In this document: piece by piece, positions 46,201-57,605 of the stretch
Layout: each line of letters starts with the position of its first letter
Position numbering within the stretch: position 1 is the stretch's first letter
DNA from: Buxus sempervirens
Taxonomy: Eukaryota; Streptophyta; Magnoliopsida; Buxales; Buxaceae
Direction: 5' to 3'
Length of the DNA stretch: 64,000 nucleotides
Assembly (NCBI GenBank): GCA_947561395.2
Contig: OX387195.1
Location: forward strand, 23,947,126 to 24,011,125
Notes under the pieces: generated by a model
Seen by the model: the letters and a program-made list of their open reading frames with translations, nothing else
The model's database searches: none
Told to the model about the DNA's origin: nothing
Position numbers and translations under genes: made by a program

Positions 46201-47110
46201 CTCCCTGTGGTTGTGAATCTACAGGTTAGGGGTGGGTTTGGTGCTCTGGGGTTGTATTAATTTATAGAGGTGATCGGTGTTGTGGAGGGGGTGTTGTCAG
46301 ATAACCTTCGGTTGCTTCGTGGCAAAGTGAAGTTTCCAGGTGAGGAAGAAACCAATACTACCATGGCAAAGCGGAGTTTCAGAGGCGAAACACTTGTTGA
46401 GGTTACCACAAGGAAATACATGATATCACCACGCCCTCTCTTTCTCTCTCTTTCGTTTCTCTCTTCCCAAGTAAAGGGAGCCGTTGCTGTGGGCAATAAA
46501 ACACAGGGAGATAGAGAGAAACTTAATTGGTTCCATTAATTTATCATTTCTCTCAATTCTTTGCTTTGATGCTTTCTTAAGAAAAGAGAAGCAATTTTAA
46601 TTAGTATTTTACCACTAATATCAACATTATCAAAGGCTTTTGAATATGATCAAGTGTGGTATTATTGTGGATGATCAAGTGTGGCATTATTGTGGATGAT
46701 CAATAATGAAATATCTTTTTCTTTTGTAACAATAAGAAATAATTAACTGCCACTTATGTTAAGAAATCATAACAAAAACATGAAGGGAGCCATTTCCTCT
46801 CATATCTTCTATCCTCCTTTTGTATCAATCTCCAAATAAGACTGAGACACATGTCCTTGAATTAGGTTAGAAATTTTAAACATGCGTCTAGTTCCCTTCA
46901 ACTAACTAGCACATATCATCTCCACCCAAAATCTTATGAACCCCATGCCCTGGTATTTATATATGATTGATGCAGTCACGTTACAAAAAGAATCATTTTA
47001 AGAGAAAAAGATGATTTTTTCTTTTTAGTTGAATGACCAATCACAATAACTTGTGCACCTAATATATCGTGCACACCCGAACTAGGCCAATGTTATTGGT
47101 TCATTCACTT
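46200..47110. repeat. Upstream flank of the PI-1 copy (pair with 63,107-64,000)
   Basis: Near-identical to 63,107-64,000. It contains the promoter region of the inhibitor gene and short tandem repeats such as the two 'gatcaagtgtgg.attattgtg' units at 46,650 and 46,676. The right-hand copy has an extra ~75 bp near 63,395-63,475. Confidence 0.75.
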
Positions 47111-47316
47111 TTAAGAAAAAAATTTTAAGAGGGAGAAATTGGATGCATCTATTCAATGCAACTTCATTGTAAGACAGCCATCACGGTTGACGCTTAACAA
47201 TTATTATGACAGACAACGAAAGGCAACTTTTTGAAAATCATACACTACTTCTAAGACTTTTTGCTATGAAAAAGTTGAAAGTATTTCACGCAATGGAGAG
47301 CAAAATGCAATAATAG

Positions 47317-47505
47317 GGGATGGAATCGTCTACCGCATGAAAATGCGGCAGGCGATACCGCCCAAATGTGAACCGTGAGATGGGAGCATCTCACGGTTCA
47401 CATTTTTCAAAATTTGTTTTTGTGATAATAAAAATACTAATAAATTTTTTTTTTGAGGGGGCGGTATCGTCCGCCGCATGAATATGCGGTAGACGATTTC
47501 AGCCC
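47317..47505. mobile_element. Foldback MITE 3, 9-bp TSD
   Basis: A 189-bp element flanked by CAATAATAG (47,308-47,316 and 47,506-47,514). The inverted ends are about 45 bp (GGGATGGAATCGTCTACCGC against the complement of the right end GGGCTGAAATCGTCTACCGC). Each end includes a small stem CCGCAT...ATGCGG, and a perfect GTGAACCGTGAGATG palindrome follows. It inserted into the first unit of the 47,507-47,780 minisatellite, whose unit contains the target sequence. Confidence 0.85.
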
Positions 47506-47506
47506 C

Positions 47507-47780
47507 AATAATAGAGGGCAAAAAGCGTACGCTCTTCGTGAAATTATTTCATGCAATAATGGAGGGCAAAACGCGTACACTGTTCGTCTAATTATTTCGT
47601 GCAATAATGGAGGGCAGAAGTGTAATGGACGGCAGAAGGCGTACACTGTTCATAAAATTATTTCATACAATAATGGAAGGCAAAACGCGTACACTGTTGA
47701 GGGCAAAACGCGTACACTGTTCATGAAATTATTTCATGCAATAATGGGGGGCAAAACGCGTACACTGTTCATGAATGAAC
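47507..47780 (+). repeat. ~45-bp minisatellite
   Basis: About six variable copies of a unit built from 'ggcaaaacgcgtacactgtt' followed by 'catgaaattatttcatgcaa' and 'taatggag'. The unit contains its own short inverted repeat (gaaattatttc). Non-coding. Confidence 0.85.
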
Positions 47781-48749
47781 CAATAACATTGGCATAATCA
47801 CAATCAGAAGCACATGGGTGCACGATAAATTGGATGCAGAGACGATTTCTATTCACGAAGAAGATTTTAATCAAGTATGGCCTTATTGAGGATTAATGAT
47901 GCTAATTATCTTGTACAATCTTAAAATGGATCACCATGTATTATGTGAGTGTTGTAGGAGTAAACCTTTCACGAGTTGTGTTGAAGAAGTTAACAGGATA
48001 TATGGTCTTATTTTATTTTTTTCTGGCAATGAACATGATATATGGTCACGTCGCTTGTCGGTTCATTAATGCTCCATTGTCCTTATCGTCTTCCTCTTGG
48101 AGGTTTCCAAGAGGTTATTGGGAGACAACTATATATGATAATTGAACCCTAGCCTAACCATACCTTACGTATTAATTAATTAATATTAAAATAGAAAAGG
48201 AAAAATATAATCCAATTAGTTAATCTGCCTAAACCTATCCTATATTAATTTCACGAACAAATATTTGCGATGTAAGCTTGAATGCGATGTCTCCCGCGGC
48301 GCCATCAACAAATTTCTTTGGTCACTAGAGGTTTGTAGGATGACGTTGTATGTCATTATTTATTATTGTTATCTATGCAGCGATCGTGAGATGCTATCAC
48401 GTAGAACAGTTATGGTTGAACTTTTTTTAAGAGAAAAAGAAAAAAACCTTTTTCATATTTTCAAAAGCAAAATCTCAACAACATTTCACCTTCAATCACA
48501 AAGGATGTGAACTCCAAAAAATGGTCATTAGTCTTCAAGATTAATCCCGGCCGGCTTAATTTTCTAATGTCTCCATTAATCTTAGTCTTCATCTCTGAAA
48601 TTTTTTTCTTTAATTTTTTTCTTTTTTTCCTACTAATTGTTTTATTCGACACCCCCAAGAAAAAAAGAATCTGAACAGAAATTAGATCAAACAGTTCAAT
48701 CTGATAACATCCACGGTGATTCCACCAAATTAGAAGAAAAGAAAAAAAT

Positions 48750-48750
<1 letters not shown>
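47781..48750. other. Intergenic DNA, no gene recognised
   Basis: AT-rich with no domain-bearing reading frame and no partner in the window. Confidence 0.5.

Positions 48751-48844
<94 letters not shown>
48751..48844. repeat. (TA)n microsatellite, about 46 units
   Basis: An uninterrupted TA dinucleotide array about 120 bp downstream of the stop codon of the potato-inhibitor-I gene at 48,962-49,289. Confidence 0.98.
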
Positions 48845-48848
<4 letters not shown>

Positions 48849-48961
48849 AGGGTTTTAGTAGAAGATGTCTTTATTTAAGATTAATGTAAAAGGCTAACAG
48901 CTCATACTTTACTTTTAAGTGTTACATCATGGCATCTTCCCATTGCTAGACCTGAGAAGTT

Positions 48962-49289
48962 CTATCCTACTCTGGGTGCTCGAGTCATCTTCCCCTTTTC
49001 ATCAACCCAGACCCAAACCCTGTCGCACCTGAAGTCCCTGGTCACCGGTGTTCCTTCAAGCAGAACGATGGCATTAACACAAGGGTTCTCTTTCTCAATC
49101 CATGCAGCCGCAACGTCCCCATCGGCTCCGACGAGCTCCGGCCATACGTTTTTACCTGCACATTCCATTCACAAAAATCAAACTATCTACAATTAGAATA
49201 ATACATACTAATCAGTTTTCTTCGGAACCACCAAAGGAAACTGAAAAAACACAAATGGCCTTACCTGGGCAGGAAATCTCTAGCTCCAT
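48962..49289 (-). CDS. Potato inhibitor I family serine-protease inhibitor, P1 Arg
   Basis: Two exons: 49,265-49,289 (MELEISCP plus one base) and 48,962-49,155, joined by a 109-bp GT-AG intron; 72 residues, the usual size for this family, with no signal peptide. The family inhibits trypsin-, chymotrypsin- or subtilisin-like proteases by a substrate-like loop and is often wound- or pathogen-induced. Seen here: KNVWPELVGADGD, IEKENPCVNAIVL, then the loop EGTPVTRDFRCDRVWVWVD, ending APRVG. By alignment with eglin/CI-2 type inhibitors P1-P1' is Arg-Asp, which predicts trypsin-like specificity. Loop-supporting arginines (FRCDR) are present. A TATA box (tatatata) lies at about 49,336-49,344, only ~50 bp before the start. 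The gene stands between the (TA)n tract and the 306-bp satellite. Confidence 0.9.
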
Positions 49290-49364
49290 TTGTGTGGTGG
49301 TTGAGTGCTACTCTTACAAGTTTGAAGAGTCTTTGGTATATATAGACCGTCATGTGGGGGTTGA

Positions 49365-49410
49365 TATCGTCTGCAATGGATGTGTAGCATCCCACGGATG
49401 CTGCATATTT
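49365..49410 (+). mobile_element. Possible MITE end in the PI-1 promoter
   Basis: ATATCGTCTGCAATGG followed by a GCATCC-cac-GGATGC stem resembles one terminus of MITEs 1-3 (ATCGTCTRC core plus a stem just inside). Only one end is found. It lies 20-70 bp upstream of the TATA box of the inhibitor gene at 49,289. Confidence 0.4.
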
Positions 49411-49433
49411 TAATTTTAAAAAATAAAATGTCA

Positions 49434-51380
49434 TTTCAAACCATCAACTCTCAGTAAAACAGGTTTCACGTTTAAAGGACGTACTTGGACAAATTGGAAG
49501 GGACTCCTCCCTTTTTCGTCATCACAAAATTACCACCTTTTTCCTACCACCAACACCATTCTCAACCAATTGAGATCCTTTAGAGGCTCTATCTACAGCC
49601 TCTATAGGATGCTGACATCTGTTCTACTTAAACCATTTTAAGTGATTTAATAAAATGAAGCTTTAACAAAACGAAGGTTTAAGTGGGACAAATGTCACCA
49701 TCCTGTAGAGGCTCTATTCTGGATTGCAGATAGAGCCTGTACAGGAACCAATCTGATTCACAACACGTTTCATGTTTTGAAAGAACGTACTCAGACAAAT
49801 TGAAAGGGACTCATCTCTTTTTCGTCATCACAAAATCGCCACCTTTTTACTCCCACAAACACCATTCTCAACCAATTGAAATCCTGTAGAAGCTCTATCT
49901 ACAGCCTCTACAGGATGGTGACATCTCTTCCACTTAAACCATTTTAAGTGGTTTAATAAAACGAAGCTTTAACAAAATGGAGGTTTAAGTGGGACAGATG
50001 TCACCATCCTGTAGAGGCTCTATTTCGGACTGCAGATAGAACCTCGACAGGAACCAATCTGATTCTCAACACATTTCACATTTTGAAAGGACGTACTTAG
50101 ACAAATTGAAAGGGACTCCTCTCTTTTTCGTCATCACAAAATTGCCACATTTTTCCTACCACCAACACCATTCTCAACCAATTGAGATCTTGTAGAGGCT
50201 CTATCCACAGCCTATACATGATGGTGACATCTGTTCCACTTAAACCATTTTAAGTGGTTTAATAAAACGAAGCTTTAACAAAACGAAGGTTTAAGTGGAA
50301 CAGATGTCACCATCCTGAAGAGGCTCTATTCCGGACTACAGATAGAGCCTCTACAAGAACCAATTTGATTCTCAACACGTTTCACGTTTTGAAAGGATGT
50401 GTACTTAGAAAAATTGAAAGGGACTCCTCTCTTTTTCTTCATCACAAAATAGCCATCTTTTTCCTACCACAAACACCATTCTCAACCAATTGAGATCTTG
50501 TAGAGGCTCTATCTACAGCCTCTACAGGATGGTGACATCTCTTCCACTTAAACCATTTTAAGTGGTTTAATAAAATAAAGCTTTAACAAAACGGAGGTTT
50601 AAGTGGGATAGATGTCACCATCTTGTAGAGGCTCTATTCCGGACTGTAGATAGAACCTCTACCGGAACCAATTTGATTCTCAACACATGTCAATTTTTGA
50701 AAAGACATTCTTAGACAAATTGAAAGGGACTCCTCTCTTTTTCTTCATCACAAAATTGCCACCTTTTTCCTACCACAAACACCATTCTCAACCAATTGAG
50801 ATCCTGTAGAGGCTCTATCTCCATTCTCTACAGGACGGTGACATCTCTTCCACTTAAACCATTGTAAATGGTTTAATAAAACGAAGCTTTAACAAAACGG
50901 AAGTTTAAGTGGGACAGATGTCACCATCCAGTAGAGGCTCTTTTCCGGACTACAGATAGAGCCTCTACAGGAACCAATCTAATTCTCAACACGTTTCACA
51001 TTTTGAAAGGACATACCTAGAAAAATTGAAATGGACTCCTCTCTTTTTCGTCATCACAAAATTGCCACATTTTTCCTACCACCAACACCATTCTCAACCA
51101 ATTGAGATCTTGTAGAGGCTCTATCCACAGCCTCTACATGATGGTGAAATATGTTCCACTTGAACCATTTTAAGTGGTTTAATAAAATGAAGCTTTAACA
51201 AAACGGAGGTTTATCTGGGATAGATATCACCATCCTGTAGAGGCTTTATTCTGGACTGCAGATAGAGCCTCTACAGGAACCAATCTGATTCACAACATGT
51301 TTCACGTTTTGAAAGGACGTACTTAGACAAATTGAAAGGGACTCCTCTCTTTTTCATCATCACAAAATTGCCACATTTTT
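49434..51380 (+). repeat. 306-bp satellite of foldback units, about 6.3 copies
   Basis: Head-to-tail copies with landmarks 'gacaaattgaaagggactcc' near 49,488, 49,794, 50,100, 50,410, 50,714, 51,019 and 51,325, giving a period of ~306 bp. Each unit holds a large palindrome: CCTGTAGAGGCT...AGCCTCTACAGG at each side, and inside it CCACTTAAACC with its complement GGTTTAAGTGG. It is therefore a tandemly amplified foldback MITE with its flank. The last copy is cut at 51,381, exactly where the duplicated AIRC segment begins. Confidence 0.92.
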
Positions 51381-51772
51381 CCTAGTAAAATAACCCACCT
51401 TCATTATTCAAACTTTCTTTGCTTACCACCGACTTCAATCGTGCTTCCACTATACCCATACAACCACCAACAATAGTAATATGGCCCATCTTTCGTTGTT
51501 TTCGCATCTCTACAGTATCATTATCAGATTTATTATTCATGGTCAGCAGAAGCGTGGAAAGGTATTTGATTACAAGTTTAAAACAACATTTAAAACAAAT
51601 TTCAGTGTACTCTAACCTGGCTTATCATACCAATGAACAGTAGCCCCTGGAATATTCAATGCCCTTCCAATTAGCTGATGTGCTAAGTGGAATCCTTTCT
51701 CCCCCTGGAAGCATATTATTTTCAACAGAAAAGTAATATTAATTAGTTGATTTACCTGTTATGATTGCACAG

Positions 51773-52054
51773 TGTAGAACACCGTTCCTACTAAAAGCTC
51801 AAGTTGATAGTAGGGGCGAACTTTTATATGTTTAATATATTCCTTAACACTCCCCCTTACATGTGGGCCGGGCTCAAACCCATTTTAGGGAGGCCCTACA
51901 CATGGAATATTTTTTCTCAATTGGTGGAGTGGAGGTTTGAACCCAGGACCTAGCGTTTGCCTAAGGCTGTTATACCATGTAGAACACCGTTCCTACTAAA
52001 AGCTCAAGCTAATTTTTGGGGCAAACTTTTATTTGTTTAATATATTCCTTAACA
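51773..52054 (-). mobile_element. TRIM-type LTR element, 77-bp LTRs, TSD CACAG
   Basis: 282 bp with 77-bp terminal repeats (51,773-51,849 and 51,978-52,054) starting TGTAGAACACCG and ending CCTTAACA on the plus strand, flanked by the 5-bp duplication CACAG (51,768-51,772 and 52,055-52,059). On the minus strand the primer-binding-site-like TGGTATAACAGCC follows the LTR and AAGGGGGAG, a polypurine tract, precedes the other. No coding region, as expected of a TRIM. The two LTRs differ at about 8 of 77 sites, so it is not very recent, and it is absent from copy 1 of the segment. Confidence 0.9.
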
Positions 52055-55000
52055 CACAGCAAATTATAATCCATCTTCCTGGTGAAATAACCTTCTTTAT
52101 CTAAATTACAACTACTTTACAGTGATTTACCATTGAGAATATGTAGCAGGCCTGTAATAGCCAAGTCAGTATTGCTTTATATTTGTACGCCTTTGATGAA
52201 GTTGATTTAAACACTAATATTATTGTGCATTGTATTCACATTTTATTATAATTTTCTAATTACTAGTTATTTGCATTAGTAAGCTTTTAATTGTATTCAT
52301 TTACAGTTAATCCAAGTTATCTTAATGTAATAGTTACTGCAGTAAAGTAACTAGTTTCATTTAAGTATGAGAAATAAATATTTAAGACTTAAGGGATCAA
52401 ACCTAGGCCTTGCCACCTCTCAGGGAGGAGTTAACACTTGTCAACCCACTCACTAAGACTTGTTCTGACTTAGCCTAACTAATCTCACTTAGGCATTTGT
52501 AAAGGAAAACAATCATGAGAAAATATAGAGAGAAGCTAATGAACAAATTGCAAGAAGAGAAGAAAAAGAGTAATAGGAGAAAGAAAAAGACAGCAGGAGC
52601 AGAAGTGCAGACGGAGGTTATAAACAAACAGAAATTGCTCCAAAACTGTAAGCCAATGATATGGCTATCAATTTATACTCTAGAAATCTGCTGTACTTTT
52701 CATAACTGTTGAACATATCTAAGCGTTTAAACCATTAAATTACTATGCTTTCATAATTATTGAAGGTATTTAAAGCTGTAAATTAGTTATAGTGTTGTAC
52801 TTTTCTGAACTATAGAAATTGTCTAAAGCTGTAAATTAGTTATTCTACTGTACTTTTCTGAAATATCAAAGGCACCTAAACCTGTAAATCAATTATACTG
52901 CTATACATTTTTTATTAGCTGAAAGTATTCAAATCTTTAAGTCAATTATATGGTTATCTGGCAGTAACTTTATGAATTGTTGAAAGTATCCAAATATGTA
53001 ACTATATCTTTCTGATGGTATTATTTCAAGCTTGGTTATTTTTACCAAGCTTGCAGTTTGGCTTTAGAATTAATAGAAAATCTAGATTGCAGGGCTTCTT
53101 TATTTGAACTTTATTATTTTTACCTCTAAACTTTAAATTGAGCCAATGATAGGGCTTAAACTTATTAAACAAAGCAAAGAGTAGTTTAAGCATGTGATTT
53201 ATGTGAAAAGGAAATGATAATTGTGTTTGTGAGCCCATCTTGTAGGGCTCCATTTAATTGAATTAAAAATGTTAGCATTAAGTAGGTACTCGTGTATGCA
53301 CATGGTTTTAGTAAACAACACCAGTGTGGATGAATACTTTAGAGGTTCAATGAGTTGAATACAAATACTCAAATCAGCATTTGTTGGTATTTATGGTTAT
53401 TTAATATTGTACTGGAGTTCTGATTACTCCAGTACAATATTGGTTTCATGATATTGGTGAAATTCAAAGAATTTTAACTTTAACTAAATAATTTTATCAA
53501 GCAAGGTTCCCTTTGATTTCTTTATGGTTTTGGCAGTGTCCATACTGGTATGTGTTGGAACCAACTGTGGCTGATACTCAATATGAAGCCATAATTGAAA
53601 CTATGATGAGTTCTTGATGCAGGAGCATACTTACTTAACATGTTAACATACATAATTTAAATAAAAACCAAACGTGCCAAAATTAATGTCACCTCTTCTT
53701 CACCAAGCAAATTGCACATAATAGCAGCTGGAACTCTCATTGATGGATCACCCAGGGGAAGCCCAACAACTGCACGCAAATGCTGTTCAAATTGTGAAGT
53801 GAGGCAGGATTCAATTGTGTGATGCCCACTATTGTGAGGTCTAGGAGCTACTTCATTTAGTAAAATCTGTGGATAAGTAAAAAATTAATAATCATGTTAC
53901 TGAAACATTATGCTCTGCCAATAAAATGTATAAAATCATAATTAACTTAAAAATGAACAAAACAAAACAAAACAAAGAGATGACTTTTTTTATGAAACAA
54001 AGAGATGATGACTAGCACAGTATGGGTGTATGTGCAGGGAATAACCTGACCATCTCTTGTCAAAAACAATTCAACTGCAAACACACCAGCACCTTCTAAT
54101 GAACCAACAGCTTTTTTTGCAACATCAACAGCAAGATTCTGGATTTTCCATGGCACATCAGCAGGTGCCTTAACTATGTGACAAATGTTTTCCCTAGCTA
54201 CAGGAGTGCAAACATCCACAAGAAATATATTACAGTTCCAAAAAACATGAAGTAGAAATGCAATGTCCATTATATGTTACTCCAGTTTCAAAGTAGCGAA
54301 AAAGGATAGGATCCACCAGATACCGAAAACAGAAATAAATGTCGTACTTGTGAATTGTTTCAACAACTGGATAGCACAAGATAGAATTGTCCCTTCCCCT
54401 TGCCACGATCACGGCCAATTCCTAAATCAATCAGGAAAGAAGTGATTCCTCCAGTCTTTATCTAACCATGCCACATAAATTTTGTACATGAACAAATATA
54501 TAAAACATCTTCCTTTTTTATTGGTAAATGTAATGTATATGTACTGAATTTAAGATATAAGAAGACATTTACAAAAAGATGGCAGCATGGTCAGATAAAC
54601 AGAAAGAGTATAGAGAAGTCCAAGCTAGAAACCAAGCTGGCCTATCACTGGCTACTTACATCACACACGACCCCTCTAATATCCTCTAACAAATTCATTG
54701 AACTCAGGATGAACAGCAGCCCACTCAAACAGTGGTGAAGTCAAAATTTTCCCTAAAAATATACGATATAACTTGAGATATCCCCTTGTGTTTTTAACAC
54801 ATCCAACAAAGAAAAAAAGAATACTAGTCCAGCTAGCTTATTACAAAGTCCAATTCTGTGTGCGGGGTGGGGGTGCGGGGTGGGGGTGCATATGTGGTGG
54901 AGGGGAGGGATGGGGTGTTGTGTGGCGGGGTGGTCGTGGTGTTGACGTGAAGTTTATACAGATATATAAAAACTGCTTCCTACAGAAAAACAAATATAAT

Positions 55001-55851
55001 AAGGCATCCCTGAACTACCAAGAAACAAAATCCAATTCCCACTATACAACATTGCCTCACACACCATACCCAAAAACAAATATCCTCTAACCACCATGCT
55101 CTTGGCTAATGTTCAGCAAGGTGGATTAGAGAATTCAGGCAACTTGTAGAATGAAATGGCATCGTAAACGGCAGGCGCACCTTGTCTAAGATATATGTTG
55201 GTATGTCAAAATGTATAATAGCATAGATCAATAAATGACCTAATAACACATGGTAAATGACAACTTCGATATCCATGTGCATATACACACACACGGGCAA
55301 ACGCGCACACACATGCACAGACACACGCATGCACAAACACAGTATATATGTATATATGTATGTATATACATTCATAAGCATATGCATATATAATGAAGGG
55401 TACTGACCTTCAAACATGGTGCCCACTTCTCAGCATACAAGCCTCGATCATATTGCCCAAGGGCTGCAAAAAACAAAGGCAATAAGCAAGCAGGAAAATA
55501 TGAATCCAAAAGCTTCAGTAATAAACAGAAGAGGCAATCAAAAAGTTGGGACCAATGCTTTCATATAACAAGAACATCAAAGAATATAATGTAAAACCAC
55601 TAACTCGTATCAGCAGTGCCCCAATATTTAAGTAAATCAAGAAATAAAAACTAGAATCACTAGGAATGAAAAGAATAATTTTATGAACCTTACAAGCAAA
55701 TAGAAAAAACGAGACAAATATAAAAATAAAGTATAAGAACTTTGTAGCCGAGCAGAAAGACATTTTGACAGGTCATTATCAAAGTGTCATTAAATTCTCA
55801 TTCATTTTGAACAGGAAGGTTAAATAGTATTTTCCATTATCTAGGGACTCG

Positions 55852-56500
55852 AGATAGGGGACACCTTCTCCTCTTTGTTTTTGGCGAGGAATGTTTGCAG
55901 CTGTTTTTCCTCTGTAGCACTAAGGATGTGAGATTAGCTAATGGCTTTAAGGTAGATAAAAGTTGTACCAAAATCTCACTTACTGTTTGCTAATGACTTG
56001 ATCTTCTTCATTGGAGCTTCAGAAGACCAATTGAATAACGAAATGCTTTGAAATGGTATCAAGGTGGCTTATCAATTGCAAATGTTCCTACAAGTCTTTA
56101 ATTGCAAAAATCTTAGGTTGTGGTAGAATGGTCAATTAAATACATAGGACTACGGCAAATCCTCAAACAAAAACCCTCAGAGAGCAAAGTTTTGACCCCT
56201 AGTGATAGCAAAGATTGAGAGGAGGGTGGCAACCTAGAGATGCAACTACTTCTTGTCAAGGGTAAGTTAAATTCTTTTAGCTTCACTTGCTGGTTCATAT
56301 ATGTTTTTCCTTTCGCTTTTTAGGAATGCAGGCAACACAGTGAAGAGGATAGAAAATTTTCAAGGAGTATTTTTGTGGGGGGAGGGAAAAAGGAATATTT
56401 GGTTAGATAAAAATTATTATGCAACGATAGGAATGCTCTTGGAGAATTGCATAGCCCATTCATTTGGCATTGGGATGAACATCTAATTTTAATTAATAGC
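55852..56500 (+). mobile_element. Degenerate LINE reverse-transcriptase fragment (duplicate)
   Basis: The same fragment as at 39,776-40,450, carried along by the segmental duplication, with [16 protein letters not shown] in place of [16 protein letters not shown]. Confidence 0.75.
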
Positions 56501-56956
56501 CAATAAGCTAGACCACAGATGACCACATTGGGAGACGTCCTAGGGCTTATCCTTCAGCAAGGTTCATTTTGTCGTTTCAATGAGGTCCCCGCGTGCTGTT
56601 TTGCTGAACTTTCACCAGAAACCTGATTGTGCCATCTCTATATATGATAATAGGCCAGCGAACCCACCGGACAATCCTCAAGTGGATCCAATACCATTAC
56701 TTTAATGGCCATCTGTGAAGCTGCCTGACATAGCATACGCCCCAATTGCCCTCCCCCAAGGACATCCGCAATCGTTTCAGATTATCCATGAACAGAGAAA
56801 TCTTTCCTCCTACAAACACACGCATACAGACTAAAATGAATATAACAGATATATTTCTAATCAATTTCTACAATGAAGACACTATTTGAATCAAATTATA
56901 GAGGGAAGGATGTTGTTCCTCGTTATGCACATGTAGTTCAATGGATAAGAACAATA

Positions 56957-57605
56957 GCCGTGCCATGCCAAGCTAGATATTCGGGCACGCGGCTCGCCGG
57001 GCCGCAGCTCGTTCGGTACGCAGGCGACACAGCCCCTGCTTGGAGCGGGCAGTGGGCTGCCTGTGTGCTGGCCCGGTGGGCCAGCCCGCCAGGGGCTAGC
57101 CCTAGTGTCCGTTTCGCTTGTCCCATTAAACCCTCAAAAAGTGATTTTTTGTCACTTTTTTGACTGTTTTACCCCCAACAGCCATGTTAGTGGGGGTATG
57201 CTTGTAATTGACTGTAAATGACAATTTCCACCCTTCCAACTACCAAATAACAGTCATATTGGAGGGTAGAGGCGGTAAAAACCCAATTTTTGTTTTCTAT
57301 AAATAGAACTTGATTATTTGCAAAGTTGTACTTGTACTTGCAATAATTTATTTATTTATATTTTCTGAGCAAAATCTATCCCATTATGTGTAAGACAATT
57401 TTGTGAATTTTTCAAAATTTTTTTAGAATTTTCTACCATTTTTTTCCTATTTTTTATGATTTTTTTAAAAAAAAAGGGGTCTAGCCCGGCATGACATGGC
57501 CCAGCCCAGGGCGTGCCGCGTGCCAGGCCATGCTAGGGTATTGGTCCAAACGGACCGAGCGTGCCGCGGCCCACCCTGCATGCCCCAAACGTGCTTGGGC
57601 CATGT
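56957..57605. mobile_element. Insert replacing AIRC exon 1 in the pseudogene copy
   Basis: GC-rich ends ('gccgtgccatgccaag', 'gggccgcagctcg' and at the other side 'gcccggcatgacatggccc', 'cgtgccgcggcccacc') around an AT-rich middle. It stands in place of 42,711-43,067 of copy 1. The end words resemble the repeat in AIRC intron 14 (29,240-29,690). Class not resolved. Confidence 0.5.

Larger units (their letters stand above)
33001..47110. repeat. Segmental duplication, copy 1 (direct, with 51,381-64,000)
   Basis: From AIRC intron 11, 20 bp beyond exon 11, through exon 1 and the 5' flank, transposons and the broken potato-inhibitor-I gene, this block recurs downstream in the same orientation with high identity. 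Differences are insertions and deletions: the second copy lacks about 34,767-36,557, ~105 bp near 36,670-36,775, 37,293-37,735, 38,918-39,113, 40,555-42,391 and 42,711-43,067, and gained a TRIM, a solo LTR and other inserts. The fixed left edge inside AIRC shows that the PurE half was never included. Confidence 0.9.
51381..56956 (-). pseudogene. Partial AIRC copy (PurK-side exons only)
   Basis: A duplicate of 33,001-42,708. Recognisable exons: 11 (51,399-51,509), 10 (about 51,617-51,704), 9 (about 53,699-53,872), 8 (about 54,048-54,195), 7 (about 54,348-54,421), 6 (about 55,413-55,468) and the 3' part of 2 (about 56,640-56,808). Exons 3-5 are deleted, exon 1 and the promoter are replaced by an insert at 56,957-57,605, and the PurE exons 12-16 were never copied. 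The surviving exons remain mostly open with a few replacements (FLKRDGQ to FLTRDGQ, SCFTS to SCLTS). Intron 6 here has a normal GT donor (AAG|GTCAGT) where the functional gene has GC. It cannot encode a working enzyme. Confidence 0.9.

Noticed and set aside
48637-48858. 73-residue frame ending in an (Ile-Tyr) repeat
   Set aside because: Translation of the (TA)n microsatellite.
51930-51985. GTTTGAACCC-like stretch suggesting a tRNA T-arm or SINE
   Set aside because: It lies inside the TRIM element near its primer-binding site, and no cloverleaf or B-box/A-box spacing is present.
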